64,000 bases of DNA from Primula veris (lineage: Eukaryota; Streptophyta; Magnoliopsida; Ericales; Primulaceae), in the NCBI GenBank assembly GCA_963682055.1, contig OY821747.1, forward strand, positions 26,534,126 to 26,598,125. Reading direction: 5' to 3'. This document shows positions 1-8,437 of this stretch, piece after piece. The position numbers and the translations under genes are program-made. Numbering within the stretch: position 1 is the stretch's first letter; each line of letters starts with the position of its first letter. Under the pieces are notes generated by a model. The model saw only the letters and a list, made by a program, of their open reading frames with translations, ran no database searches and was not told the origin of the DNA.

Positions 1-37
1 CTTCCACCTCCTCCTCCTCCTCATTGGAACGGACCAC

Positions 38-129
38 CTGCGTTGTTCAAACAAAACAGGAGTTAGAAAAATTCACAAAATCTAGCTAAGTGTGAAACTA
101 AAATCAAAGACAAATGAAAGGCAAAGTAC
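38..129 (-). other. Probable intron in the antisense ORF
   Basis: On the minus strand the donor reads AGG|GTACTT and the acceptor AACGCAG|GTGG. The 92-bp intron is phase 0, and the downstream exon continues open as Val-Val-Arg-Ser-Asn followed by a run of Glu to the window edge. Without splicing the ORF ends at 82. Confidence 0.5.
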
Positions 130-1413
130 CCTGGTCCGTGAGGTGCCCAAGCCTGGCCCGGAGGGTTCTGCCTCAGAGGGGCTATCTTCCAACTGAAGGG
201 GGCTCCTCATAGTGGGCTCCCTAGAGCTCAAGGGAAGGACATCTGTCAGAGGCTTCCCGTGCTGATCGATATAGCTCCGGGTACCGTCCGCCCCCTCCCT
301 ATAATAGAGGACGGTACCATCAGGCCGGGTCTCGAAGAGAACCCCGGCCGTCGCGGGAGCGAAAGATCTCACCTCTACGGCCCTTGCCCTGCTACTCTGC
401 TTTGGCCTCGACTTCGTCACCTTCTTCAAGGTTTTTTCAGGAGGCCCCTCGACGACCTCAACTTCTTTGAGAGTCTTAGGGGGTAGGGTGGACTCTAACC
501 CCTTCTCATTCTCCCATCTATCCCGGGAGTATCCCACAGGACAGAAGGTCCTGTGGGGCCATTTGAAGTCGTTCCCCTTGTAACTGGTAGGGGAACCACA
601 GGTCAATAGACGCTCTGCGTCGCGCACGCCGGCGTCTGTTCCGTCCGGGCCCCACCAGTTTAGAGCCACTTCCATTGATTGAACATTGGCCTCGCCAAGA
701 CCTCGCAGCTTCATGGCCACCGTGGCCTTAAAATCTTTGTTGTTGAGCACCCTTCCCAGCCTGGTGGGGAGAATCAGGTCATCTCGGCGGAGCCAGTCGC
801 CCTCCACCACGATCACGTCTTGGGTATAACCCCGATTCGAATCGGAGTTACCCGTGATCAACTGGTTGTAAGCCCGGCACCGCAGATAGGGTTGCCTGCT
901 TTTGGCATGGGAGCTCGGCTTGCTCTGAAGAAACTCATAGCAAGCCAAGAGCTCCTGAAGCCCCAACGGTTCTGGCAGGGCCGGGCCCAGAAGAACGTTG
1001 AGGGCTTCCATTTCGGCGCAGATGCGGTGCGCCTGCAGCGGCCACTGGCACGGAAGAGTCTGCGTCCAGGCGCAGAGCTCCGCCAGTAGCTCCGGAATGG
1101 GGAGGTCGGTGCCCCCGTATAGGAGAGTAGAGAGGGAGAGAGTTATCATACTCATGGGATCAGCTACAATCCCATTTACCTCATCCGAGGACTGGCAGGT
1201 CCGGAGTCGGAACTCTTCACCGATCCCACAAAGTTGACGGAATTCGTCCAGATCGGACCCGTGCTGCCTCACCATGATACTACTGTCGTTTACGTCCACG
1301 GATAGGGCCGGGTCGATGACCATTGCCCGGAATGGCAAGGCGTTTGCCATCACCTCAAGGCGCCGTGGTTGGGGAACAACCATCGGGCCTTTTCCAGCTC
1401 CGTGAATAACCAT
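82..1413 (-). CDS. Antisense ORF of a Ty3/gypsy (Tat-lineage-like) element, partial
   Basis: Open frame of 443 codons beginning at an ATG (1413) and read toward the left edge. There is no zinc knuckle, protease or RT motif, so it is not gag-pol. The central part (about residues 85-215, with a Pro-Glu-Pro-Leu-Gly-Leu-Gln-Glu-Leu-Leu stretch and a Gly-Asp-Trp-Leu motif) resembles the plant 'putative gypsy-type transposon' domain found in extra antisense ORFs of Tat/Retand elements. That match is from memory of the family. The visible stop at 82 probably lies inside an intron: on the minus strand a donor follows AGG at 129 and an acceptor CAG lies at 38-40. Removing 38-129 keeps the frame open through a Glu-rich stretch to the window edge. 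A minus-strand TATA box is at 1527-1534. The GC-rich composition differs sharply from the flank after 2640. Function of these proteins is unknown. Confidence 0.6.
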   Translation of the reverse strand: MVIHGAGKGPMVVPQPRRLEVMANALPFRAMVIDPALSVDVNDSSIMVRQHGSDLDEFRQLCGIGEEFRLRTCQSSDEVNGIVADPMSMITLSLSTLLYGGTDLPIPELLAELCAWTQTLPCQWPLQAHRICAEMEALNVLLGPALPEPLGLQELLACYEFLQSKPSSHAKSRQPYLRCRAYNQLITGNSDSNRGYTQDVIVVEGDWLRRDDLILPTRLGRVLNNKDFKATVAMKLRGLGEANVQSMEVALNWWGPDGTDAGVRDAERLLTCGSPTSYKGNDFKWPHRTFCPVGYSRDRWENEKGLESTLPPKTLKEVEVVEGPPEKTLKKVTKSRPKQSSRARAVEVRSFAPATAGVLFETRPDGTVLYYREGADGTRSYIDQHGKPLTDVLPLSSREPTMRSPLQLEDSPSEAEPSGPGLGTSRTRVLCLSFVFDFSFTLS

Positions 1414-1526
1414 GGTGGTTGGGTGTTTGTGAATTTGTTAAGTATGGGAAGGAAGTGAGAGAGAGTAAGTTGCTGTGAAAATTTTAGAGAGAGAGTGAGA
1501 AAGTGAAAATGAGATTTCACTGAGGG

Positions 1527-1534
1527 TATTTATA
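1527..1534 (-). promoter_or_regulatory. TATA box for the antisense ORF
   Basis: TATAAATA on the minus strand, 114 bp upstream of the ATG at 1413, followed by a purine-rich (GA)n leader at about 1440-1510. Spacing fits a Pol II core promoter that would drive the antisense gene independently of the LTR. Confidence 0.5.
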
Positions 1535-1937
1535 GACCCCCACCAGAAGATGAAAAGACATTTACCAGAAGGTCAAAAGACAGCAACGACTCAATGCATG
1601 AACTCCCACATGAAACCACCACTACGCAATCGACGCATTCCACGTGTACAGTAGGCAGAGGTCATCTGCCAAGTGTCATCCATCAGCCGTTTTAGCATTA
1701 ATAGCTTTGATGGGATCGAAGAGACAGAGGCGACGCCTCATGAATGCATGCTGGGCGTGTTCCACGTGTAGAAAATTCGTAAAAACAAGAACACGTGTCA
1801 CAAGACAGACCATGCTGAGACATCTCCACACCGCCAAAACATGAGAACAGAATGACCGGAGCCCCCGTAACGACTAAAGATTCTTGTCAACCTCGTCCTT
1901 AACAGCGACTCCGGACAGGGAGCTGTTGGCGAGGGAA

Positions 1938-2620
1938 TGTCGGCACCCCCTAGTCCGGGCCAATACCATCCCCACAGCAGGCGAACCGGGCCCGTCAAAC
2001 CATGGGGGACGCATCACCCCGGATCTTGAGGGCTGAGCTGTGCCTAGGCTGGCCTAGAGAAGCGTGTCGAGTACACTTCCCCAATTAATGCTGCTGCTCC
2101 CTTGGGGGACCCTTCAGGTGTTTCATCGACGTGGCCCAATCATAGGCCATCTCCAGTGGGCCCCGAAAAATGACAGTACTCTTGTCAGAGTCATAAATGA
2201 CCTAAACGCCGTTGGATCAGTGTTTTACAGTACAATGATCCAATGGTTAATACACCTCTGATCATACTATAAATACCCCCACTAACACATCTTAGTGGGG
2301 GACACACACAGACAGAGAGGAGAGATAAAGCTAAAATCACCCGGACCGCCTAAACACGACCTCTGACACCCGACGCCACAAGTTGTAACCGGACCGACCC
2401 CTCTTTCTTCGTTATAAACCTACTTTCAGTCTTACCCAGTACTAATTTGATCGTCGGAGAGGGAAAACCTGGTACCAACCCCGGGCCCCTGTTCGTTTCT
2501 TGTGCAGGAACGGAGTGCACCCCGTCGTCGAAGCAGATACGATCCACGACAGACACCTCGGAAGATCGGAGCCGACGCGAATTGATTAAGCCGAGCCTTG
2601 GAAGAAAAGGAGGCTCGCCA
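1938..2620 (+). mobile_element. Probable 3' LTR of the gypsy-like element
   Basis: The block begins with TGTCGGCACC just after a purine run (1929-1937, candidate polypurine tract). It contains a plus-strand TATA box (2268-2275) and ends near a CA at 2619-2620, where GC-rich sequence changes abruptly to AT-rich flank. The second LTR lies outside the window, so both borders are approximate. An alternative pair is TGTT at 1924 and AACA at 2637. Confidence 0.45.
2268..2301 (+). promoter_or_regulatory. LTR TATA box followed by a perfect hairpin
   Basis: TATAAATA at 2268-2275 is directly followed by a 10-bp perfect inverted repeat, CCCCCACTAA at 2276-2285 and TTAGTGGGGG at 2292-2301, separated by 6 bases. 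The hairpin covers the expected transcription start, then a CA/GA-rich leader follows. Confidence 0.5.
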
Positions 2621-2639
2621 TAAACTACCTTAACAGAAA

Positions 2640-3171
2640 CAAAGAAAATGTAAAAGTTATTGTATGAAATACAAATTTTAGATCTAAATCCTCTAAAATT
2701 ACTAAATCAATTAATGAATATTAATAAATCATATGAACAATACAAACATATGAAAGATGAAGTGGCTTACCGATTGATATTTGTTATGTTTTTAATTTGG
2801 TCGAATTTGGTCTTTAGAGAGAGAGGGGGTTGGACAGGGTTTTGGGATGGATCGCTGAACACATGTGAAGATGGAAACAAATATTATTTTATTGAGATAA
2901 TGGAAACTTTCAGTTCCATGTATATGGGGGTGGGGGGTGTTTCAGATGAAAGTTAATTCAAGGGAATGCTACGGTAACTGATGCAGCCGTGCTTTTTTGT
3001 TAAAAATCCTAAAAATAAGAAGCAAAGTAGGTTTTACATATACAGATGCACTTGTTCTTACAAATCGTACCCCTCAAATCTAGGAACGCCCAAAAAAATC
3101 TATTCTGCTAGTGCATTTTCCTTTCAAAATAAAACAAAATGTAGGACCAAAAAAAAAAACTACTACTAAAA
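2640..3171. other. AT-rich intergenic stretch
   Basis: No gene recognised. A GA-rich patch lies at 2815-2830 and a G-run near 2925-2940. Short ORFs here have no recognisable motif. Confidence 0.5.
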
Positions 3172-3483
3172 ATGAAAAGAAAAAAGTGTCTGGAAGAAAA
3201 GACACTCCTATCAAAATACTCGGACCTTAATCGATCCGGAGAGTTACAAAAGCTCAAAACACGGGAGAAAAAGTTCAAACCGATAGCGGAACATGTGAAC
3301 TCGGTTCACTACATGCTTAGCCAGTCAACTTTCCTTTTCCGGCGGACGTGGCTTGACGTGTCGGTCAATATTGAGAACATGCGCCATCAATATCTTGGTG
3401 TTAAGTCTAAGATCAGGGTTGGGTCCAATCGGGTCGACCCGGATCATACTAGATATTTAATAAAAGAGATTATCGTTTCATGA
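3172..3483 (+). pseudogene. Trihelix exon-1 tandem copy 1
   Basis: Encodes a degenerate copy of the trihelix (SANT/Myb-like) N-terminal domain seen intact in copy 3. It keeps KLKTREKKFKPIAEHVNSVH and the RHQYLGVKSKIR segment. The first helix is damaged: the conserved Trp after MKRKK is Cys, and about three residues are missing just after it. A possible donor (AGG|GTTGGG) lies at the same place as in copy 3. No private downstream exons are visible, so it is probably a dead or alternative first exon. Repeat unit to copy 2 is 587 bp. Confidence 0.6.
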
Positions 3484-3758
3484 TAAAAAAAGCGTACGTA
3501 AAACACAAATTTTCTTGACAGAAACTAGTAAAATTATGCATTTTCTTTTTCAAAAAAAAACGTATGTGGTAGAAAGATTGTCCAGATGAATTGCAAATGT
3601 CTAAATACTAAGAGACCCAATTACCACTTTTCTACAAAAGAATTGGTTTTATTTCAAAATTTAATACCTAGCACTAAAGTAATTAATTATATGTATCTAT
3701 ATATCTTCCTAAAATCTACCTCCACTCTACACCAAAAAAAAAAAAAAAACTACCAAAA

Positions 3759-4010
3759 ATGAAACGAAAAAATTGGCGAGAACCGAAAGAAAAGACCCTC
3801 CTAACAAAATACTCAGACCTTAGTCGAACCGAAGCATTACAAAAGCTGAAAACACGTGAAAAAAAGTTCAAACCGATAGCGGAGCACGTGAACTCGGTTC
3901 ACCAACTGCTGAGCCAATCAACTTTCCCGTTTCGGTGGACATGGCGTGACGTATCGGTCAAGATCCATAACATACGTCATCAGTATTTGGGTGTTAAAGT
4001 GAAAATCTAG
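3759..4010 (+). pseudogene. Trihelix exon-1 tandem copy 2
   Basis: Second copy of the trihelix first exon. The domain is nearly complete (Trp kept in MKRKNW, KLKTREKKFKPIAEHVNSVH, FRWTWRDVSVKI). A TAG stop falls exactly where copy 3 would splice (Lys-Ile-stop), and an extra substitution occurs in the third helix. The 250 bp upstream of the ATG, ending in a poly-A run, is also repeated before copies 2 and 3, so the duplicated unit includes promoter/5' UTR sequence. Unit to copy 3 is 577 bp. Confidence 0.6.
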
Positions 4011-4335
4011 GTCGGGTCCAATCGAGTCATCCTGAATCATGCCGCGTTTTTAAGTACATACATTAGCATTATATGAAATAAAAACGTACGCAAAACACAA
4101 AAATTCTTGACAGCAACTAGTAAAATTATGCCTTTTCTTTTTCAAAAAAAGGTAGAAAGATTGTCGAGGTAAATTGCAAATGTCTAAATACTAATGGACC
4201 TAATTGTCATTTTTCTACAAAAAATGGTCTTATTTCCAAATTTAATACCTAACACTAAAGTAATTAATCACAAATGAATATGTATCTATTTACCTATATT
4301 TCTTCCTAAAATCCAGGTCTACAAAAATCGTAAAA

Positions 4336-7300
4336 ATGAAGAGAAAAAAGTGGTCAGAACCTGAAGAAAAAACCCTACTAACAAAATACTCGGACCTTAG
4401 TCGTACCGGAACGTTACAAAAGCTGAAAACACGTGAGAAAAAGTTCAAACCGATAGCGGAACACGTGAACTCGGTTCACCACCTGCTCAGTCAGTCAACT
4501 TTCCCTTTCCGGTGGACATGGCGTGACGTGTCCGTCAAGATACAGAACATGCGTCATCAGTATTTGGGTGTTAAATCAAAGATTCGGGTCGGGTCCAATC
4601 GGGTCGGGTCAAAATGTGTCGGGTACTTAATCAAATTAGTATTTTAATGCAAAGTTTGAATTTTTATTAGTCTCTAAGATCCGGCTCGGGTCGAAATGTG
4701 CCGGGTTTTTGGTAAAATTATTAGTAATTTTAATGCAAACATGATTTGTTTTATTAGTAACTAAAATCCGGTCGTGTCAAATCGGGTCGGATCGAAATAT
4801 GCCGGGTATTTAATGAAATTATTAGTGTTTTATGGAAAAGTTTAAGACAGAAATGCAAACATGATTTGTTATTAGTATTTAAGATCCGGGTGAGGTCAAA
4901 TTGAGTTGGGTCAAAATGTGCCAGGTATTTAAAAAAAATTGTTAGCGTTTTGTGTAAATTTTGAGACCCCATTGCAAACGTAGTTTGTTAGTATTGAATT
5001 AATTGGGAAATAATGTTTACAAGTCCCTCCGTCCGTATTTAAGTGTCATGCATTATAATTTGGACGGTTTTGGTAACGAGTGACCCCGGCGGACATTGTT
5101 CAAGTGTTAAATATTTTTTCATAATCAAGTTACATTTAATACAAATATTGTTGCATTTATATCGTAACATTATTGATTTACCAAATTTATGTCTTTAGTT
5201 TACTCAATTTATGGAAATATTATTAATGAATTAATAAAAATAACTTATTGCAACAAATATCATACATGATTAACCAATGTCTAAGGACGTTGGTTAAATT
5301 TTCACTATTTTAGAACGTACCAAAATATGTGCTCACTTCATATTTTTAGTAAATTTTCTAATTTTTGAAATACCCTTTTATTAAGTAGTTAAGTATTATC
5401 AAATTGACTCTTATAGTCTCACTAATAAATGTTTATTTGTTTGAAAATTTCGATGTTTTGATGCTTTATTATTGAATGTTAAATGAAACTGTTTCAAATC
5501 GTCATAGAGACAAAAGGAGAGAAAAGAGTACTATTTATACTATTGAACTTAATGATGAGTATTAGTAAATATTTTTTATTTGTATTTGTGTTTTTTTGTT
5601 TAACAGTAGGTACAACCTGTTGTGGAGTATCAGATGATGATAAAAAAAAAATCGTATTTAGTAGTATCATTGAGCATTATCAAGCATTAGTACCAAATTT
5701 TAGAAATGATTTTAACCTCGGGTTTCTCTAATAAAGTCTAAAGTAAAATTTTCTCGATTTAGTTCTGCACTTACTAATTGTACTAAATTGTTATACTGCT
5801 ATTTATCACTTATACAGTTATATGGTAATATGTAATTTATATGACTAACATGCATTTAATATTGATGTTAATTTGTTTATGAATACTGGTAATTACTCTC
5901 TCCAATTTTCTAGACCTGTTCTGAGTGATTGTTTTGGTATCCTGTCATTATTACCATGAATGTAATTGGACCAGGGGCGAGGCTAGTGTCTATTCCGGGG
6001 ATGCAAAGTACAAAATTTTACTTTTTCGGGGTTGCAAAACATAATGTGTTTATAATATTTTGAAAAGTTCTTATAGAAAATATAGCATCTTCGTAAATTG
6101 TGGGGTTGCTGTAACAACCTTTTAGATCCGCCACTGGCACCGTGCACATTTTAGCATTTTATAAAGAATTTTATAGCCTTCGTAAATTGTCACAATTTTC
6201 GGGTTGCGTAGACTCAGATTCTTTTATTACTTATTTGCTTGTCGCAATAAGATTTCATTCTTGAACAAAAAGCCCTTTTTTTTATATTTAGTTATTTCAT
6301 ACATTCCATGACAGGGCAGGACACATGTTCCACCACGATTTCGAATCAGAGGAGAAATTGGATATGGTCGGGTCGAGTGGGGATGGGTATGAGTGGGGGG
6401 AAGGGGATGATCATTGGGGGAATTTTAGTTTGTATAAGGAGGTGTTTGGGGATGTGGAATTGGAGGAGAGCGAAGGGGAGGAGGGAGAGGAAGGGGAGGA
6501 AGGGATGGAGTTGGCGATGGTGGTGGTTGGTATGAGGGAGGAGGCGCTACGGAGGGAGGAGAGGAGGAGAGAGAGGGAGTGGAAGAGGGGGAGAGAGATT
6601 GAGGAGGTACGGCAGGTAGGAGAGATGGAATCTTGTCGGGAGGAGGTAAATTTATCGCTTTGTCCGGAAATCAGATATACTGTAACTGTATTATTAATTA
6701 AGTGATTGGTTCATTACAATAAAGTTTAAGAGCAGGGCGGCCAAGTCTGTCGTAATTTACAAAAGTTGTCATTGATATAGAAATCCATAAGTTTCCTGTC
6801 TATAAATAGGCTGTTGAGAAAAATTTCTTTCAATATTTCCGTCTGTGTTTTGAGCGGGTTTTTTTTCCCAGTGTTTTCGCAGATTTGTTTTGAGAAATGT
6901 TATGATATCTCATTGATAGAATTGTGTTATTAAGTGGTTATATACTATTTGTTCTACTTGCTTTGTCCCAAAATTAGTCCAAGTGTAGTTACAATATCAA
7001 TCAAATGATTATTTCCTCAATTTTGTTGCTAGAAAATGCCATAATTTCTTATTGTTAGTCAGAATATATTTATGAGTGCGATGGTATGTCTTAAAAGTTC
7101 AAATAAGGGGAGAGATTGTGGTCCGGGAGATCGGAGATCTGGATCTTTGTAGGGAGGAGGTAGTTCTATCTCTCTGTCCAAGTATAGATTATATTCTAAT
7201 TATATTATTAAATTAAGGGTGTGTTTGGAACCCGGAAAATGTCAGGGAAAAGAAAAGAAAAGGAAAAGAAAGTAAAACCAAGGAAAATGAATTTGAAATC

Positions 7301-8437
7301 ATTTTCCGGTTTTGTGTTTGGAAGGTTGGAAAATCAAGAGAAAAGAAAAGAAAAAAAGGGGAGAGAGAGCTAGTCCCACTTTTCCCATTTATTTTCATTT
7401 TCCTCACACTTTTGGAAGTAAAATGGTTTCTCTCATTATACACACAAAGTTTTCTCACTTTCTTTTGTTTTCTTTTCCATTGGTTTTCCTATGCAACCAA
7501 ACAAAAGAAAATGTTTTCTCGGGAAATCATTTTCAATTTTCCCATGAGTTTTCCGGGTTTCAAACACACCCTAAGTGTTTAGCTTCCGCAAATGTGTGTT
7601 AAGAAATGTCATGACATCTGATTTATAATTTTATAGTCAGAGTTATTTTATAAATTATAAGTGGCATTTACTAGAATAGAGTGTGATTACTTTACGGTTA
7701 CGCCTCCCTGTATAATTTGTGTGATAAATGAAAATACAAGTTAAACCAGATGAAGATATAACTATAAACAACTTCTAAACTGTGGAAAATCTTTTATTTA
7801 ATAGGTAGAATATCTATTTTGGTTTTTATTTCCTTAATTAAAATAGAGCTGAAGTTGTTAATTATTTTACATGAATATCTTTCTTTAGAGTGTGATTTGG
7901 CAATAATGTGGTCTGAGTTGATTAGTTCATGAGGGCTTGTAAGGAACATTTATTTTTATTTTTATTGTGATGTGCTATATTAACCAATATAAAACTAGAG
8001 GAATATCTTATGGAGATGAACACACTTAGTTTTCGGTTTTCCAGGACCCTCTAGATCATATGGTAGATGCTGATTTTGATTTGGAGATGAAGTGGCGAAC
8101 TAGACAGGAGAGAAGCTCGAGGATAGATTGGGAATTGAGGCGAAGGAGGGAGGCAGAGGAGAGATGGGAGGAGGAGGAGATGGGGTGGAGAGAGAGACTG
8201 ATTGGGATGCAGCTCGATCACGAGAGGCAAATGATGCAGATGCAAGCCGAGGCTTGTCACAACCAAATGCAGATGATTGGGACTATGGCTCGTCTCATAT
8301 CTCATTTTTTTGTACCCTCAAACGATGGTTTAGAGAGTTTGCCACCGCATCAGGATTTGAGCAGTTTGCAGAACCATCCTGATGGATTAAGTGGAGATGT
8401 AAAGCCAGACTCAAGCTCACCATCCGAGTTCCTCTAA
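4336..8437 (+). CDS. Trihelix-family transcription factor (three exons)
   Basis: Proposed exons are 4336-4592, 6315-6645 and 8045-8437, giving about 326 residues. Exon 1 is the trihelix DNA-binding domain (about residues 1-84), starting MKRKKWSEPEEKTLL with the conserved Trp residues and a third helix ending RHQYLGVKSKIR. Exon 2 holds the family block DHWGNFSLYKEVFGDVELEE, then an acidic stretch and an Arg/Glu-rich helix. Exon 3 is a long charged coiled coil with ERLIGMQLDHERQMMQMQ and a Ser/Pro-rich tail. Splice sites read CGG|GTCCAA, ACAG|GG, GAG|GTAAAT and TTCCAG|GACC. The frame is continuous; the exon 1-2 junction is the least certain, because a phase-0 donor five bases earlier is also possible. 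Architecture resembles plant nuclear trihelix proteins of the HRA1-like group. Two extra copies of exon 1 lie just upstream. Confidence 0.65.
4581..4996 (+). repeat. Minisatellite of four diverged ~90-120 bp units
   Basis: Units start near 4581, 4676, 4763 and 4881. Each has a GGGTCGGGTC-like head, an AAATGTGCCGGGTAT core and a TTAATGCAAACATGATTTGTTATTAGT tail. The array starts at the 3' border of trihelix exon 1 copy 3 and fills the beginning of the proposed intron 1. A partial unit also follows copy 1 near 3415-3460. Confidence 0.65.
4997..5963. other. Intron-1 sequence without recognisable genes
   Basis: AT-rich. At 5024-5050 there is a CTCCGTCCGTATTTAAGTGTC motif typical of plant Stowaway-like MITE ends, but no partner end was found. 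A short ORF near 5483-5731 is discussed under rejected items. Confidence 0.4.
5972..6136. mobile_element. Small hAT-like non-autonomous element
   Basis: 165 bp with imperfect terminal inverted repeats: left CAGGGGCGAGGCTAG, right end CTAGATCCGCCACTG when read as TTTAGATCCGCCACTG. It belongs to the same CAGTGGCGGA-terminus group seen at 18081 and 28105. No convincing 8-bp target duplication is visible. Confidence 0.5.
6590..7640 (+). repeat. Tandem partial duplication of exon-2 end and intron 2
   Basis: The end of trihelix exon 2 with its donor and the following intron (about 6600-6930) recurs, diverged, at 7107-7216 plus 7575-7640. Shared blocks include TTGT(C/A)GGGAGGAGGTA, a TCTGTCC run, and GAAATGT(T/C)ATGA(T/C)ATCT. 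The second copy is split by a MITE. Confidence 0.6.
7217..7571. mobile_element. Tourist-like (PIF/Harbinger) MITE
   Basis: 355 bp with near-perfect terminal inverted repeats of about 20 bp (GGGTGTGTTTGGAACCCGGA at the left; the complement at the right end). It is flanked by a TAA duplication (7214-7216 and 7572-7574). The TIR start GGGTGTGTTTGG and the 3-bp TWA target duplication are typical of Tourist elements. It lies in intron 2 of the trihelix gene. Confidence 0.85.

Noticed and set aside
259..1237. Plus-strand ORFs opposite the antisense gypsy ORF
   Set aside because: Shadows of the minus-strand 443-codon frame in GC-rich DNA.
5483..5731. Short ORF with a hydrophobic signal-like segment (FLFVFVFFCLTVGTTCCGV) and a short polar tail
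   Set aside because: It could be a small secreted peptide, but it lies in the proposed intron of the trihelix gene, has no recognised motif and AT-rich DNA often gives Phe/Leu-rich frames.
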